64,000 bases of DNA from an uncultured bacterium (GTDB taxonomy: Bacteria > Verrucomicrobiota > Verrucomicrobiia > CAIQCK01), in assembly GCA_903870275.1 (NCBI GenBank), contig CAIQCK010000073.1:1-64000 (forward strand). Direction: 5' to 3'. How positions within the stretch are numbered: position 1 is the stretch's first letter; each line of letters starts with the position of its first letter. The notes beneath the pieces were generated by a model. The model was not told the origin of the DNA. It did no database searches and saw nothing but the letters and a program-made list of their open reading frames with translations. This document shows positions 1-8,476 of the stretch, piece after piece. Both the position numbers and the translations under genes were made by a program.

Positions 1-126
1 CGCGGGACTCCGACCAGCCACTCACTGACAACCTTGACAGAAAGTTACCACTTTCATATGAACATACCGGCCAGCGTCGCTACGCTCCGACCTCTGGTAA
101 CTTAAAACCGAAACCGGTGGTAACAA

Positions 127-294
127 TCACCGAAATACGCAGTCGGCATAGAGCTCGTCGAAAAGGGGCGAAAGCTTCTTCAGCACGGTATCCACGCGGC
201 GCTTGATGCCGCGCAGCGAATGATCGGCAGGCACACAGGCGTTCGGGTTGATGACGGTCAAAAATTCAGGTTGAGCTTGAGGTTTCCCACGCAT
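127..294 (-). pseudogene. Transposase N-terminal fragment (IS1182/IS5-like)
   Basis: About 55 residues of the conserved N-terminus of a DDE transposase of the IS1182/IS5 (DUF772) type remain, recognisable from MRGKPQAQPEF and a CVPADHxLRGIKRRVD core. The family usually runs to 350-500 residues, so the catalytic domain is missing. The match ends abruptly near the DELYA motif and an unrelated stop follows. The start chosen is the MRGKP methionine; upstream residues look unconserved. It is an IS scar at the left edge of the island. Family assignment is from memory of the motif, not from a search. Confidence 0.6.
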
Positions 295-409
295 GGTCGT
301 TCTGACGCCAATGACTGCCATCGTGTTCAATTTCTCGAAATACCTTTTTCAACAAACTGGTAGTGTGCTAAATAAGCTCTACGGCAAGAAACGGCCGCAC
401 AACAAAGAT

Positions 410-913
410 ATGATGGATTGGTATTGCGTTCACACGAAACCGAAGAAGGAAGCGATGGCCGAGCTCTATTTCCGCGAGAAAGTGGGCTTGGAAGTTTACT
501 ATCCACGGCTGAAACGGCGGAAAACCATCCGCCGGGTCAAGCGGTGGGTCGTCGGCCCCCTGTTTCCCCGGTATCTGTTTTGCCGGTTCGAGCTGGCGGA
601 GCACTTCCGGACGGTGCGCTACGCGCGCGAGGTGATTGACATCGTCAGTTTTGGCGATCGCCCTGCTGTCGTCGAGCCGGCGGTTATTGATCAACTCAAG
701 AGTTGGGCCAATGAAGCCGTGGATGTGGTGACCATTCACCCCAACCCGAAGCCAGGCGACACGGTGGAGATCAAGGACGGAGCGTTTCGAGGTCTCAGGG
801 CGGTGGTCGAGCGCGACATGAGCGACCAGCAACGCGTGTCCCTTCTGCTGACCACGCTGGCGTATCATGCCCGCATTGTGGTCAACCGGGACCAGATTGA
901 ACCGGTTTCGTGA
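410..913 (+). CDS. NusG/RfaH-like transcription antitermination factor
   Basis: A 167-residue protein with the NusG architecture. The NGN domain begins WYCVHTKPKKE and continues through a PLFPRYLFCRF strand and a VIDIVSFGD segment; a C-terminal KOW domain contains PGDTVEIKDGAFRGL. NusG-family proteins bind the RNA polymerase clamp and modulate elongation; small specialised paralogues such as RfaH, UpxY and LoaP act on a few long operons. No ribosomal-protein or secE neighbour is present, so this is probably a specialised paralogue rather than housekeeping NusG. The start is the first of two adjacent ATG codons just before the NGN domain; an upstream in-frame extension lacks conservation. Its last 73 codons are duplicated at 35172-35390. 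Confidence 0.8.
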   Translation: MMDWYCVHTKPKKEAMAELYFREKVGLEVYYPRLKRRKTIRRVKRWVVGPLFPRYLFCRFELAEHFRTVRYAREVIDIVSFGDRPAVVEPAVIDQLKSWANEAVDVVTIHPNPKPGDTVEIKDGAFRGLRAVVERDMSDQQRVSLLLTTLAYHARIVVNRDQIEPVS

Positions 914-1126
914 AGCGTCTGCGCCGCCGCGCGCGTTCCGGTCGAGGCGCAGCCTTGGAAGACTGGACACGTGGAACGCGTCACTGGCAGGCCGGTGCAC
1001 GTTCAAGAAGACCCTCCGTTGTCCACACGGGCTCACATCCACACGGCGCGCAGCCTCTCATCTTCAGTGGGTGCCAGTTCGTGCTGCCCAAGGGTTTTGA
1101 TCCGTCGCGCTCCGAGCCGCGCGACC

Positions 1127-1170
1127 GATTGGAGATTGGCAACCGGGGCGCGGGCGAACCGGCGCGGATG
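1127..1170 (+). repeat. Left 44-bp direct repeat flanking the mazE-doc module
   Basis: A 44-bp unit starting GATTGGAGATTGG and ending GGCGAACCGGCGCGGATG recurs in the same orientation at 1903-1946 with four or five mismatches. The two copies bracket the AbrB/Doc toxin-antitoxin pair. Apart from this repeat I see nothing gene-like in 914-1223. Confidence 0.7.
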
Positions 1171-1223
1171 AGGCGAAGGCGGGCCGCGGCGAAAGAGGGC
1201 TTGACCTTTCTGCTGCTGCGGGC

Positions 1224-1243
1224 GTTATTACATCTGTAACAAC
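1224..1243. promoter_or_regulatory. Palindromic operator upstream of mazE-doc
   Basis: TTACA-TC-TGTAA is a perfect 5-bp inverted repeat, extended outward by GTT and AAC arms with one interruption on each side. A TTGACC hexamer at 1201-1206 lies about 18 bp before TTATTA, so the palindrome would overlap a -10 region. Autoregulation by the antitoxin or toxin-antitoxin complex is typical of such modules and is inferred here. Confidence 0.5.
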
Positions 1244-1255
1244 GAACGGATTTGT

Positions 1256-1495
1256 ATGGTTCTTGAACTCAAGCTTCGCAAGGTCGGCAATTCGGTGGGC
1301 ATGGTGTTGCCGAAGGATGCGATGGCCAAACTCAATGTGCAGGAAGGCGACTCGGTCTGCCTGACGGATGCGCCCGACGGCAGCCTGCGCGTAACGCCCG
1401 TGACCGAAGGACGTGAGCAGTTTGCCCGACAGATGAAGGCGGCGGAAAACGTCATCCGGCGTTATCGAAACACGCTGCGGGAGCTTGCGAAGTGA
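1256..1495 (+). CDS. AbrB/MazE-type antitoxin
   Basis: A 79-residue protein with an N-terminal SpoVT/AbrB swapped-hairpin DNA-binding domain: LRKVGNSVGMVLPKDAMAKLNVQEGDSV is the family signature. A basic, helical C-terminal tail would contact the toxin. The stop overlaps the GTG start of the downstream Doc gene (GTGA), a tight translational coupling typical of antitoxin-toxin pairs. A palindrome at 1224-1243 probably serves for autorepression. Pairing an AbrB antitoxin with a Doc toxin rather than MazF or VapC is a known but less usual combination. Confidence 0.85.
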   Translation: MVLELKLRKVGNSVGMVLPKDAMAKLNVQEGDSVCLTDAPDGSLRVTPVTEGREQFARQMKAAENVIRRYRNTLRELAK

Positions 1496-1878
1496 AAGAG
1501 CCGCAGTGGGTGTTGCGGGAGGCGGCGCTGGCCTTGCAAGAACGGCTGCAGGCGGAGTTCGGCGGATTGAGCGGTCTCCGTGACGAGGGGTTGTTCGACT
1601 CCGCGCTGGCGCGGCCCAGGCAACTCTTCGCCTACGGCAAGCCCCGCCTGTTCGATCTGGCAGCCGCCTATGCTTTCGGACTGGTGCGCAATCATCCATT
1701 TCTGGACGGCAACAAGCGCATCGGGTTCACGACGGCGGTCGTCTTCCTTGAACTGAACGGCTATCGCTTTGCGGCTTCCGAGGTGGACGCGACGATCCAG
1801 ACGCTTGCGCTGGCCGCGCGCGAACTGGATGAGGCGGACTACGCGGCAGGGTTGAAGGCCAATTCCCGAAAAGCATGA
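1492..1878 (+). CDS. doc: Doc-type Fic-domain toxin (death on curing)
   Basis: A 128-residue single-domain Fic/Doc protein. The catalytic motif HPFLDGNKRIG lies near residues 64-74 and matches the Doc variant (Lys in place of the canonical Fic Gly). Doc enzymes phosphorylate EF-Tu and so halt translation; canonical Fic proteins transfer AMP. Length is that of P1 Doc. The GTG start overlaps the antitoxin stop by 4 bp. No inhibitory alpha-helix motif is apparent, so control should come from the upstream AbrB-like partner. Family assignment is strong; substrate is inferred from relatives. Confidence 0.85.
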   Translation: MKEPQWVLREAALALQERLQAEFGGLSGLRDEGLFDSALARPRQLFAYGKPRLFDLAAAYAFGLVRNHPFLDGNKRIGFTTAVVFLELNGYRFAASEVDATIQTLALAARELDEADYAAGLKANSRKA

Positions 1879-2247
1879 GCCGATGGCAGGCGGCAGATTA
1901 GAGATTGGAGATTGGTAATCGGGGAGCAGGCGAACCGGCGCGGATGGGACGCGGTAGTGGTATAGTTTGAATCCTGACGGGCGGATTTCGGCTTGCGGCT
2001 GGCCTGCTGGGAAGATGCCGCGCCACATCCTTCACGATGGTGTCCCCCCCCCGTGAATCCCTCGGCCAGCAACCGTTCCCAGATCCGTTTGGCTGTGTGT
2101 GGCCGTCAACGACAATTACTTTTCCCCAGCTGAGGAAGTTAATCGTCGCTATACGGTGTGGCGTTGTTTGCGAGGCAGAGCCTTGTCCTCCCTCAGCCGG
2201 AGCGATTCAGATTGAAAGAGCAAGCACCGTTTGGCGGGCTTGTGGGT
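1879..2247. other. Intergenic stretch with right flanking repeat and IS left flank
   Basis: No coding region is evident. It contains the right copy of the 44-bp direct repeat at 1903-1946 and presumably the left terminus of the IS1380-like element, whose inverted repeat I could not locate. Confidence 0.4.
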
Positions 2248-3648
2248 ATGATGAAAACACAAGCTCCCATGCCTCGACCGGAGGCGAACCAAACGGTGCG
2301 GCTGGATGTTGATCGAGCGGCAGGCACTTCGGCAATCCGAATTTCCTTTACCGACCAGCGGTTGACCGCTCACGGTGGCCTGATTGTCTGGTCTCACTTC
2401 TTGCATCAGAAGCGTTTCCGCGCCGAGTTGGCGCAGCGATTGCCGCACGCGCCCACCAGTCCCAACGCTTACGTGCCCACCGACATCGCGCTGGGCTACG
2501 TGGGCGGCATTCTCGCTGGCGCCGACAAGCTCTCTCGCGTGGCCTGGCTGCAAAACGATCCAGCCATCGCCGAGGTGCTCGGCATCGAAGCCGTCGCCAG
2601 CCAGAGCACGTTCTCGCGTTTCTTCAGCGCGTTCGGTTTCCAAAGCTGCGAAGAACTTGCCGAGCTGCACGCTTGGGCGCTGCGGGGGCTGCCCAGCAGC
2701 GCGCGACCGTCGGAAGGCTACACCCTCGACTTGGACTCGTGGGCGTTGCTGCACGAGGACGGTCACCAGCAAGGCGTGGCCGTCGGCTACACGCGCCGAG
2801 GCCTCAAGCCCTGTCACCGTCCGCTCATCGCCGCGCTGGCCGAGCCGAAGATGATCGCCGGCTACGCGCTGCGCAGCGGCAACACGGCGTGTGTCAACGG
2901 CGCGACTGAGTTCCTGCGTCAGACGCTGCGGCGGCTGCCCGCGCAAGTGCGTGTCGGGCTGGTGCGCGGCGACAGCGGCTTTGGCGACGCGGGCGTGCAG
3001 CAGGCCGCCGAGGATCTCGGCTTGAAGTTCATCTTCGTGGCACGGCTCACGCGGCCCGTGCAGAGCCTCTGTCGTCATGAGGACACGCACGGGCAGCCGA
3101 CCGAGGTGGCCGGCATCGACGTGCAGGAAACCCAAGCCATGCGGCCCGGACGGCGCCTCGTCTTAATCCGCCAGCGCATCGCCGAGCGCCCCCAAGCTGG
3201 CGGCAAGCGGTTGCTGGATGTGCCCGCCTACAAGTTCCAGGCGTTGGTCACCAACCTGCCGGTCAGCACCGACGCGCTCGGAGTATGGCGGCGCTACAAC
3301 GGGCGGGCGGACATTGAGAACCGAATCAAGGAACTGGGTGCACAGTTTGGGATCAAGGGCCTGTGCTGCCAGAGCTTCTGGGCCACCGAAGCGACGCACC
3401 ACCTGGCCATCGTCGCCTACAACCTCTGCGTGCTGCTCCAGCGGCGGTTGGGCCAACTCCAACGCTGCGAACTGGGCACGTTGCGCTGGCGGCTCTTCGC
3501 CCGCGCCGCGGTTTGGAGCCGCGCCCGCGGCAAACCCACGTTGCGGCTGGCCGTGCGCGGCCTGGAGTCACGAAGCTGGTGGATGCAAATCCTCGAAAAA
3601 CTCGGCGCCCCACCCAACTGCCATGCAGTTGACTGCCTCGCCGCATAA
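2248..3648 (+). mobile_element. IS1380-family transposase (intact ORF)
   Basis: A 466-residue DDE transposase (DDE domain group 1, IS1380-like). Visible catalytic-core motifs are LDLDSWAL (first Asp), VRGDSGFGD (second Asp) and YNGRADIENRIKEL (the Y(2)R(3)E(6)K-type region with the Glu). Length is normal for the family and no frameshift is visible, so it may be functional. The start is the first of two adjacent ATG codons; the upstream in-frame extension lacks conservation. It abuts, and probably truncates, an IS21 istA fragment on its right. Terminal inverted repeats were not identified by eye. Confidence 0.85.
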
Positions 3649-3658
3649 ACTTGGAAAC

Positions 3659-3907
3659 TTATGCAAAACTCACGCTAATATCTGAATCGTTCCGGCTTAG
3701 AATATGTTCGATCTTGGAAAAATAAGGCCCGAGTTTCTTGCGTGGTCGCCTCTGGCGGTGCCGGTAGCCCGGCAGTTCGCTGTGCTCCAGTATCTTCTTG
3801 AGCGTCTTCCAGTGCATCCCCGTTTCCCACAGAACCTGCCGCTGGCGGACGCCTTCCACCCTGATCCGTCTACGAATCTCGCTCCATTGCTCCATGTTGA
3901 CGTACAT
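3659..3907 (-). pseudogene. IS21-family istA N-terminal fragment
   Basis: The first 70 or so residues match the helix-turn-helix N-terminus of an IS21 transposase IstA, with EQWSEIRRRIRVEGVRQRQV and GMHWKTLKKILEHSELPGY. Full IstA is 400-500 residues, so integrase and C-terminal domains are gone. Similarity stops near IEHIL, and the remaining residues read into sequence next to the IS1380-like element, which therefore probably inserted here or deleted the rest. The IS21 end repeats lie immediately upstream at 3929-3985. Confidence 0.7.
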
Positions 3908-3928
3908 CCCTTCATTGTTGATGAAGGT

Positions 3929-3985
3929 GCTACACTTTTCGACCGCCCCGTCACACCCATGACCCCGCTACACTTTTCGACCGCC
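3929..3985. repeat. IS21-type terminal repeats
   Basis: The 19-bp unit GCTACACTTTTCGACCGCC occurs twice as a direct repeat (3929-3947 and 3967-3985), upstream of the istA fragment. IS21-family elements carry multiple transposase-binding repeats at their ends. A degenerate inverted copy of the whole region, including a GTTGATGAAGG flank, is at 24416-24497. Confidence 0.65.
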
Positions 3986-3999
3986 GTTTACAGATAAGT

Positions 4000-4064
4000 G
4001 CGATTTCAAGACCGGCGGGGAAGGCATAGTGCATAGTTCTGAAGTTCTATTTGCCTGCTACAGG
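4000..4064 (+). repeat. 65-bp dispersed repeat, copy 1
   Basis: About 65 bp containing GGGGAAGGCATAGTGCATAG is repeated with four or so mismatches at 26144-26208, in the same orientation. Here it lies beside the IS21 end and upstream of an AAA+/DUF4143 ATPase; the other copy is upstream of a VapBC-like pair. Origin unknown. Confidence 0.65.
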
Positions 4065-4157
4065 TTGATCAGTAGAGCCGTTCTCTGCCTGCGTCCTCGG
4101 CTCGCGTTGCCGCTCTGTAAGACTACCGATTTGATGTCAAATAGACGATTCTGCCAC

Positions 4158-4186
4158 TTGCTATATGCATAATAACAGGTTATACT
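4158..4186 (+). promoter_or_regulatory. Putative leaderless promoter of the first DUF4143 ATPase
   Basis: TTGCTA, 17 bp, then TATACT; the -10 box ends 7 nt before the ATG at 4194, placing the predicted start of transcription at or near the start codon. AACAG and CTGTT half-sites surround the -10 region (4175-4189). Confidence 0.45.
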
Positions 4187-4193
4187 GTTCTAT

Positions 4194-5381
4194 ATGTATC
4201 TCAAAAGAACAGCTGAGCAACCTCTGAAGGACATTCTCACAGGCGACAAGGTCGGAGTCATTCTAGGCGCACGTCAGGTTGGCAAAACGACTTTGGTGGA
4301 GCACGTTTTATCAGGGCAGCCAGCGGTCTTCCTCAATTTCGATGTCGAGGTGGACAAGGCTCGTTTCCAAGCTGCCGCCGCTTTGTCACCCAGCGATGGC
4401 CTGCGTTCTCTCGGCAACCCGACGGTGCTGGTGATTGATGAAGTGCAGCGTTTGCCTGAGACATCCCGCATCATCAAGGGATGGCATGATGCGCATCTGC
4501 CTGCTAAATTTCTCCTGCTCGGTTCCTCCTCGCTGGATTTGCTCGGTCAGGCCGCGGAGAGCCTGACCGGTCGCAATCGGAAGCTGGTGCTGCCGCCACT
4601 GCTGTTCTCCGAGACGCTGGGCACACAGGTTTGGGCCAATGCCGACGCCACATCCAGCCACTTGTGCCAGCACTTCGCGCCGCAAGTGCGGGCCTATCTG
4701 ATGCAACGGCTGAGCTTCGGCAGCTATCCAGAGGTCGTCACGAGCGATCAACCCGCGCAGTTGCTGCGCGGATTGAGTTCGGATTATCTTTGGAAAGACG
4801 TGCTCCAAGCCGGGCTGGTCAAGACGCCGGACCTCATCAAGCGATTGCTGTTGTTGCTGGCCCACCAAGCCGGCTCGGAGGTGTCAGTGAACGAACTGGC
4901 AACCCAGCTTCAGATGGCGCGACCCACGGTGGATCGTTATCTGGATCTGTTGGAACAGACGTTCGTCATTTTCAGGCTGCCCTCTTTCAGCACGAATCCC
5001 CGCAAGGAAATCGCCAAGAGCCAGAAGGTGTTTTTTTGGGATACCGGCATCCGCAACGTCCTGCTCAACGCCTTTTCGACGGACGAATTCCGTACCGACA
5101 TTGGCGCGTTGTGGGAGAACTGGGTCATCGCCGAGGTCGCCAAGCGCAATGCACTGCTCGGCTCGCCGGCGGAACTGTTCTTTTGGCGCACGAGGTCGCA
5201 GTCGGAAGTGGATCTGGTCGTGAAACAAGAGGACAACCTGCAAGCGTTTGAAATCAAATGGTCGCCTCGCCGGGTGTCGGGCCGGGCCTTCCGCGATGCC
5301 TATGGCGTGGAGGTTGAACCCATTCGCTCGGACAATCCTTTCGCGGCGGACATCTTCAAGACAATCGCCCATGTGAGTTAG
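4194..5381 (+). CDS. AAA+ ATPase with DUF4143 / PD-(D/E)XK-like C-terminus (1)
   Basis: A 395-residue protein of the AAA_14/DUF4143 family. The Walker A motif GARQVGKTT is near residues 25-33 and the Walker B motif VLVIDEVQR near 78-86; a GSSSLDL sensor-like segment follows. A helical region with a winged-helix-like segment (around ARPTVDRYLDLLEQ) leads to a C-terminal EVDLVV...FEIKW pair of acidic/lysine motifs resembling a PD-(D/E)XK nuclease core. Such stand-alone ATPases are common in accessory DNA and some are annotated as toxin-like, but their role is unproven. No ribosome-binding site is evident and the promoter abuts the start. Confidence 0.8.
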   Translation: MYLKRTAEQPLKDILTGDKVGVILGARQVGKTTLVEHVLSGQPAVFLNFDVEVDKARFQAAAALSPSDGLRSLGNPTVLVIDEVQRLPETSRIIKGWHDAHLPAKFLLLGSSSLDLLGQAAESLTGRNRKLVLPPLLFSETLGTQVWANADATSSHLCQHFAPQVRAYLMQRLSFGSYPEVVTSDQPAQLLRGLSSDYLWKDVLQAGLVKTPDLIKRLLLLLAHQAGSEVSVNELATQLQMARPTVDRYLDLLEQTFVIFRLPSFSTNPRKEIAKSQKVFFWDTGIRNVLLNAFSTDEFRTDIGALWENWVIAEVAKRNALLGSPAELFFWRTRSQSEVDLVVKQEDNLQAFEIKWSPRRVSGRAFRDAYGVEVEPIRSDNPFAADIFKTIAHVS

Positions 5382-5583
5382 GCCAACCCCTGGGTTCAGA
5401 ATGTCCGGCGAACGCGGGCAAGCCGAATGAAAGGAGGAGTCCATACAACCGGCGCACAGCACGCGGTGGCCACTATTCGCCGGCGCGCTCCAGGACGCTG
5501 ACAACGAGATCGTCGGCAAGATGGAACCCTGCCGAATCCCTCAACGTGCATGGCATTGCTCCCGAATAACCACAACGGAGATT

Positions 5584-6924
5584 TCAACGCGTTTTGCACG
5601 GAAGCTCGTCACCGAGCAACCACGCGATGGCCGGTTGCCAGCGCAAGGGCTTGGGCAGAGGTGAACTCGGTGGCAGCGTGTCAAACGTAAGCAGCAATGG
5701 GAGCGCGCCACGATATTCAGCTGCCGCTGCCGAGAGGGCGCGGACTTCGCGTTCGTAGGTGGCGGAGTCGCTGACATCGGTGCAGACCTGGATCAAGGTC
5801 GTGCCGCCTTCAGGATTGCGCGCAAAGAAATCCACCTCGTAACCCTCGCGTGTGCGAACGTAGTCGGTTTCACAGCCGCGCCGTTCCAGTTCGAGGAGGG
5901 CGACGGTTTCAAGGGCGTGGCCGAGACTGGCGCGACCGGTCCGCTCGTAAAGCGAGATGAGGCCGGGGTCTATCGGATAAGCCTTGCGGGGATTGACCAT
6001 GCGCTGACGCTCGGAGGCCGTGTGCAGGAAAACGGTGCGCACGAGGAAGGCGTCCTCCAGGTGGGCAAGGTAATCGTGCAGGGTGTTCTTGCCGACCGGC
6101 AGACCCTGGGATTTCAGCGTGTCGAAGAATTTCTGCACGCTGAATGTCCCGGCGGGATTGCCGAGCAGGTGGCGTTGCAGCCAGCGCAGCGCGGCGGTAT
6201 TGGTGACACCGCGCCGCTCGATCACATCGCGTAGAATGGCCACATCCATGTAGGTGCGCAGCAGGCTGGCGCGGTCGCGCACGGGCACGCCTTGCGATTC
6301 GGGGAATCCGCCCTCGGAAAGATACGCTCGGAAGTGTTTGGCAAGCGTCGAGCGGACGGCCTTGGGCAAATCCGTCCAGGACGACATCGGCTCAGCCCCG
6401 CGATGACGCAGGGCTTCCCGCAGACTGAACGGATGGACCAGCACCTCCATGGCCCTGCCGCGCATGCTGGTGGCGACTTCCCGGCTCAACAACCGGGCGG
6501 ATGAACCCGACAGAAACAGTTCGACCTTCTCGGTATCCAGCAGACGCCGGATGAAGGTTTCCCATCCGGGCACTTCCTGAATTTCGTCGAGAAAGAACGT
6601 GACCTGCTTGGCATCGCGTCGCTCCGGGTGCAAGCTGAAGTATTCCTCGACGACCATTTGAAGTTCCTGGGCCGTCATCTCCTCCAGCCGTTCGTCCTCG
6701 AAATTGAAATACAGGAGCGCGTCGCGCGGGGTGCCGGCCTTGAGCCGGTCGGCGAGGCATTGCCAAAGGAACGTGGTCTTGCCACTGCGTCGCATGCCGG
6801 TCACGGCCATCGCCTTGCCCTTGATGCCGGGCAGGTGGACATCCCGCCGGGTGTGTGCCGGCACAGGCGCGGCGAGCGCATCGATGATCTTCTGCCGGAT
6901 GACCTGATTAAGTTCTCTTTCCAT
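5584..6924 (-). CDS. AAA+ ATPase with DUF4143 domain (2)
   Basis: A 446-residue relative of the other DUF4143 ATPases but from a distinct subfamily. The Walker A motif is GMRRSGKTT near residues 43-51 and the Walker B motif FFLDEIQEVPGWE near 110-122; GSSARLLSREVAT is the sensor-like stretch. The C-terminal domain keeps EVDFFA, but the usual E-x-K partner reads LIQVC, so a nuclease role is unlikely here. It converges with the first ATPase gene, leaving a 200-bp gap with no gene. The start codon begins MERELNQVIRQ; no clear ribosome-binding site. Confidence 0.8.
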   Translation of the reverse strand: MERELNQVIRQKIIDALAAPVPAHTRRDVHLPGIKGKAMAVTGMRRSGKTTFLWQCLADRLKAGTPRDALLYFNFEDERLEEMTAQELQMVVEEYFSLHPERRDAKQVTFFLDEIQEVPGWETFIRRLLDTEKVELFLSGSSARLLSREVATSMRGRAMEVLVHPFSLREALRHRGAEPMSSWTDLPKAVRSTLAKHFRAYLSEGGFPESQGVPVRDRASLLRTYMDVAILRDVIERRGVTNTAALRWLQRHLLGNPAGTFSVQKFFDTLKSQGLPVGKNTLHDYLAHLEDAFLVRTVFLHTASERQRMVNPRKAYPIDPGLISLYERTGRASLGHALETVALLELERRGCETDYVRTREGYEVDFFARNPEGGTTLIQVCTDVSDSATYEREVRALSAAAAEYRGALPLLLTFDTLPPSSPLPKPLRWQPAIAWLLGDELPCKTR

Positions 6925-7281
6925 AAGAGACGAGTTTATTTGTTATTGTCTTTATTAAAAGGATAAAATGACAACACCGGAAGCAGCGGGCAAGCGCCGA
7001 GGATGTCCATGTGACCGGACTCGTCGTTTCGAGCCACAGGGACGGCGAGACGGCAGCTCGCATTTCAAAACTACCGCGAACTCGTGACGCCGCGCGATGC
7101 GGCGGCAGGGTGGGTGATCGTGCCCAAGCGGGCAGCCAACGTCATTCCGATGGAGCAGGCGGGATGAGCTTGTTGTAACACTTTTCGTTAACACCACCTC
7201 CAGAACGGTTTTCCCGTTGCCCCCTCAAAACACCGGCGTAGTCTGTGCCTCTGATCGTTCAGGCATCGTGTGAATCGTAAA
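6925..7281. other. Intergenic stretch with unrecognised gene debris
   Basis: The first 40 bp are AT-rich and probably hold the promoter of the minus-strand ATPase gene. Around 7070-7167 a plus-strand reading frame gives YRELVTPRDAAAGWV followed by a stop, which looks like the tail of a lost protein that I do not recognise. Confidence 0.3.
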
Positions 7282-7446
7282 ATGAGAAACTCCATCCTCC
7301 TGCTTCTACTCGCCTTGGGAACAACCGTGCCGGCGCATGCCGGCGGAAGACCGTCCAGAGATGCGGACCGCGTGCTGGTCATCTGGAACGAGAACTTTTC
7401 CAACAGACGACGCCTGTGCTCAGGAGGAGGATGTGGGGGCTGTTAG
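7282..7446 (+). pseudogene. Truncated exported-protein remnant
   Basis: A 54-codon frame begins with a convincing signal peptide (MRNSILLLLLALGTTVPAHA), followed by DADRVLVIWNENF, which resembles the start of TIGR03790-type exported proteins. It then runs into Cys/Gly/Arg-rich sequence and a TAG stop. The family is hundreds of residues long, so this looks like the broken 5' end of a gene. The identification is tentative. Confidence 0.35.
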
Positions 7447-7477
7447 AAGCGGACTGTCAAAATCCAGTGTTTTACTA

Positions 7478-7887
7478 GGTGTTCGTGGTTCGAGTGCAAC
7501 AGCCGAACGGGAATTCTGACGGAGAGCGGGACGCAGAAAAGGAGAATCGACCGCGCAACCTGTTCAAGAGGTCACCAGCACCTCTGGCTTCTTACTCGCA
7601 ATGTCCAACAGCCGCAAAGCCGCGCCGGTCGGATGACGCCGGCCTTTTTCCCAGCTGATGGCTGTAACACGAGGAACATTCAGCAGCCTGGCAAAGACCG
7701 ACTGGCTGACTTTCAATTTCTTGCGAATCGCCTCGATGTCCTTCGGAGCCAGTGACTGGACCGGCTTCGGCAGAGCAAAAGTCGTGCTCCGCAAGGTCAG
7801 TTTGCGTTTGCCCGCCACGTGCTCGGCGAACGCCTCGACGCTGCCGACCAGTTCTTCAGCGTTAAATTTGATTTCCTTCCGTTTCAT
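7478..7887 (+). repeat. 410-bp duplicated segment (higA copy 1)
   Basis: This stretch is about 95 percent identical to 34752-35162 in the same orientation and contains the whole higA gene plus about 80 bp 3' of it. Here higA is preceded by its toxin; in the other copy the toxin is replaced by a NusG fragment. Its outer 45 bp (GTGGTTCGAGTGCA...GGGAATTCTGA) belong to a four-copy dispersed repeat. Confidence 0.85.
7564..7887 (-). CDS. higA: HigA-like antitoxin (XRE helix-turn-helix)
   Basis: A 107-residue antitoxin. An N-terminal toxin-binding part (residues 1-45) is followed by an XRE-type helix-turn-helix: DIEAIRKKLKVSQSVFARLL, then VPRVTAISWEKGRRHPTGAALRLL. It lies downstream of the RelE/HigB toxin with a 4-bp overlap, the toxin-first order typical of HigBA. 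The pair is probably autoregulated through the palindrome at 8221-8239. A near-identical copy without a toxin is at 34839-35162. Confidence 0.85.
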   Translation of the reverse strand: MKRKEIKFNAEELVGSVEAFAEHVAGKRKLTLRSTTFALPKPVQSLAPKDIEAIRKKLKVSQSVFARLLNVPRVTAISWEKGRRHPTGAALRLLDIASKKPEVLVTS

Positions 7888-8213
7888 CGTTTGAATTCCT
7901 TTTTGATGACTTCAACCGCTACTCTCAATTTGCGCAACTGCTCGTCGCTGAGGTTCTCGCTTTGCGCCTTCGTATAGGCATAGAAGAGAACAATCGTATC
8001 GTGCAGCGGCAGGTGCAGGTAAATGACCCGTGCGCCACCGCGCTTGCCCCGACCCGAAACACTCATGCGGACTTTTCGTAGCCCGCCAGAGTGGGGAATC
8101 ACATCACCCTTTTCAGGCTGCTGGAACAACTCCTTCTGAAACTCGGCATAGCTGGCGTCAGCAACCAGATTAGTAATCTGCCCAGTAAAAATCGGTAGCT
8201 CGATAAAAGTCAC
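7884..8213 (-). CDS. higB: HigB/RelE-family toxin
   Basis: A 109-residue protein of the RelE/HigB superfamily (long HigB type). Recognisable elements are the central GDVIPHSGGLRKVRM and the strand RGGARVIYLHLPLHDTIVLFYAY. The homologues are ribosome-dependent mRNA endonucleases. Translation starts at GTG; no ribosome-binding site is obvious, and TACACT six nucleotides upstream could be a -10 box. It precedes higA with a 4-bp overlap. Confidence 0.8.
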   Translation of the reverse strand: MTFIELPIFTGQITNLVADASYAEFQKELFQQPEKGDVIPHSGGLRKVRMSVSGRGKRGGARVIYLHLPLHDTIVLFYAYTKAQSENLSDEQLRKLRVAVEVIKKEFKR

Positions 8214-8220
8214 TATCTAA

Positions 8221-8239
8221 GTGTATTACATTGTAACAC
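8221..8239. promoter_or_regulatory. Palindromic operator of higBA
   Basis: TTACATTGTAA is a perfect 11-bp palindrome flanked by GTGT and ACAC arms, 8 bp before the higB start. It overlaps the likely promoter. The same TTACA/TGTAA half-site occurs in the mazE-doc operator. Confidence 0.55.
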
Positions 8240-8423
8240 AAACGCAAGAGTCGTTTCTCGTTGCGGTTCGTTTCTTGAACTTGGAGGTTAGCTGGCCACT
8301 CATGGGTGTCGTGGCTTTTGCGTGGGGTGAGATGAAGGAAAGAGCCCTCTCGTAGGTGCCAAATCAGTTTATCCACTGGAAACACAGCAAGCCAGGCCGG
8401 TTTCATGGCTGAAATGGGAAAGG

Positions 8424-8476
8424 ACAGGCAGATCGTGCCCCCCCCCGCAAAAAAAGAGGGGGCACGATCTGCCTGT
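8424..8476. repeat. 19-bp perfect inverted repeat (REP/MITE-like hairpin)
   Basis: ACAGGCAGATCGTGCCCCC at 8424-8442 pairs perfectly with 8458-8476 around a 15-nt C/A-rich loop. It sits between the higBA operator and the end of the terminase gene, in an otherwise empty stretch of 340 bp. It could be a bidirectional transcription barrier or a REP/MITE end; no second copy was seen in this window. Confidence 0.7.
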
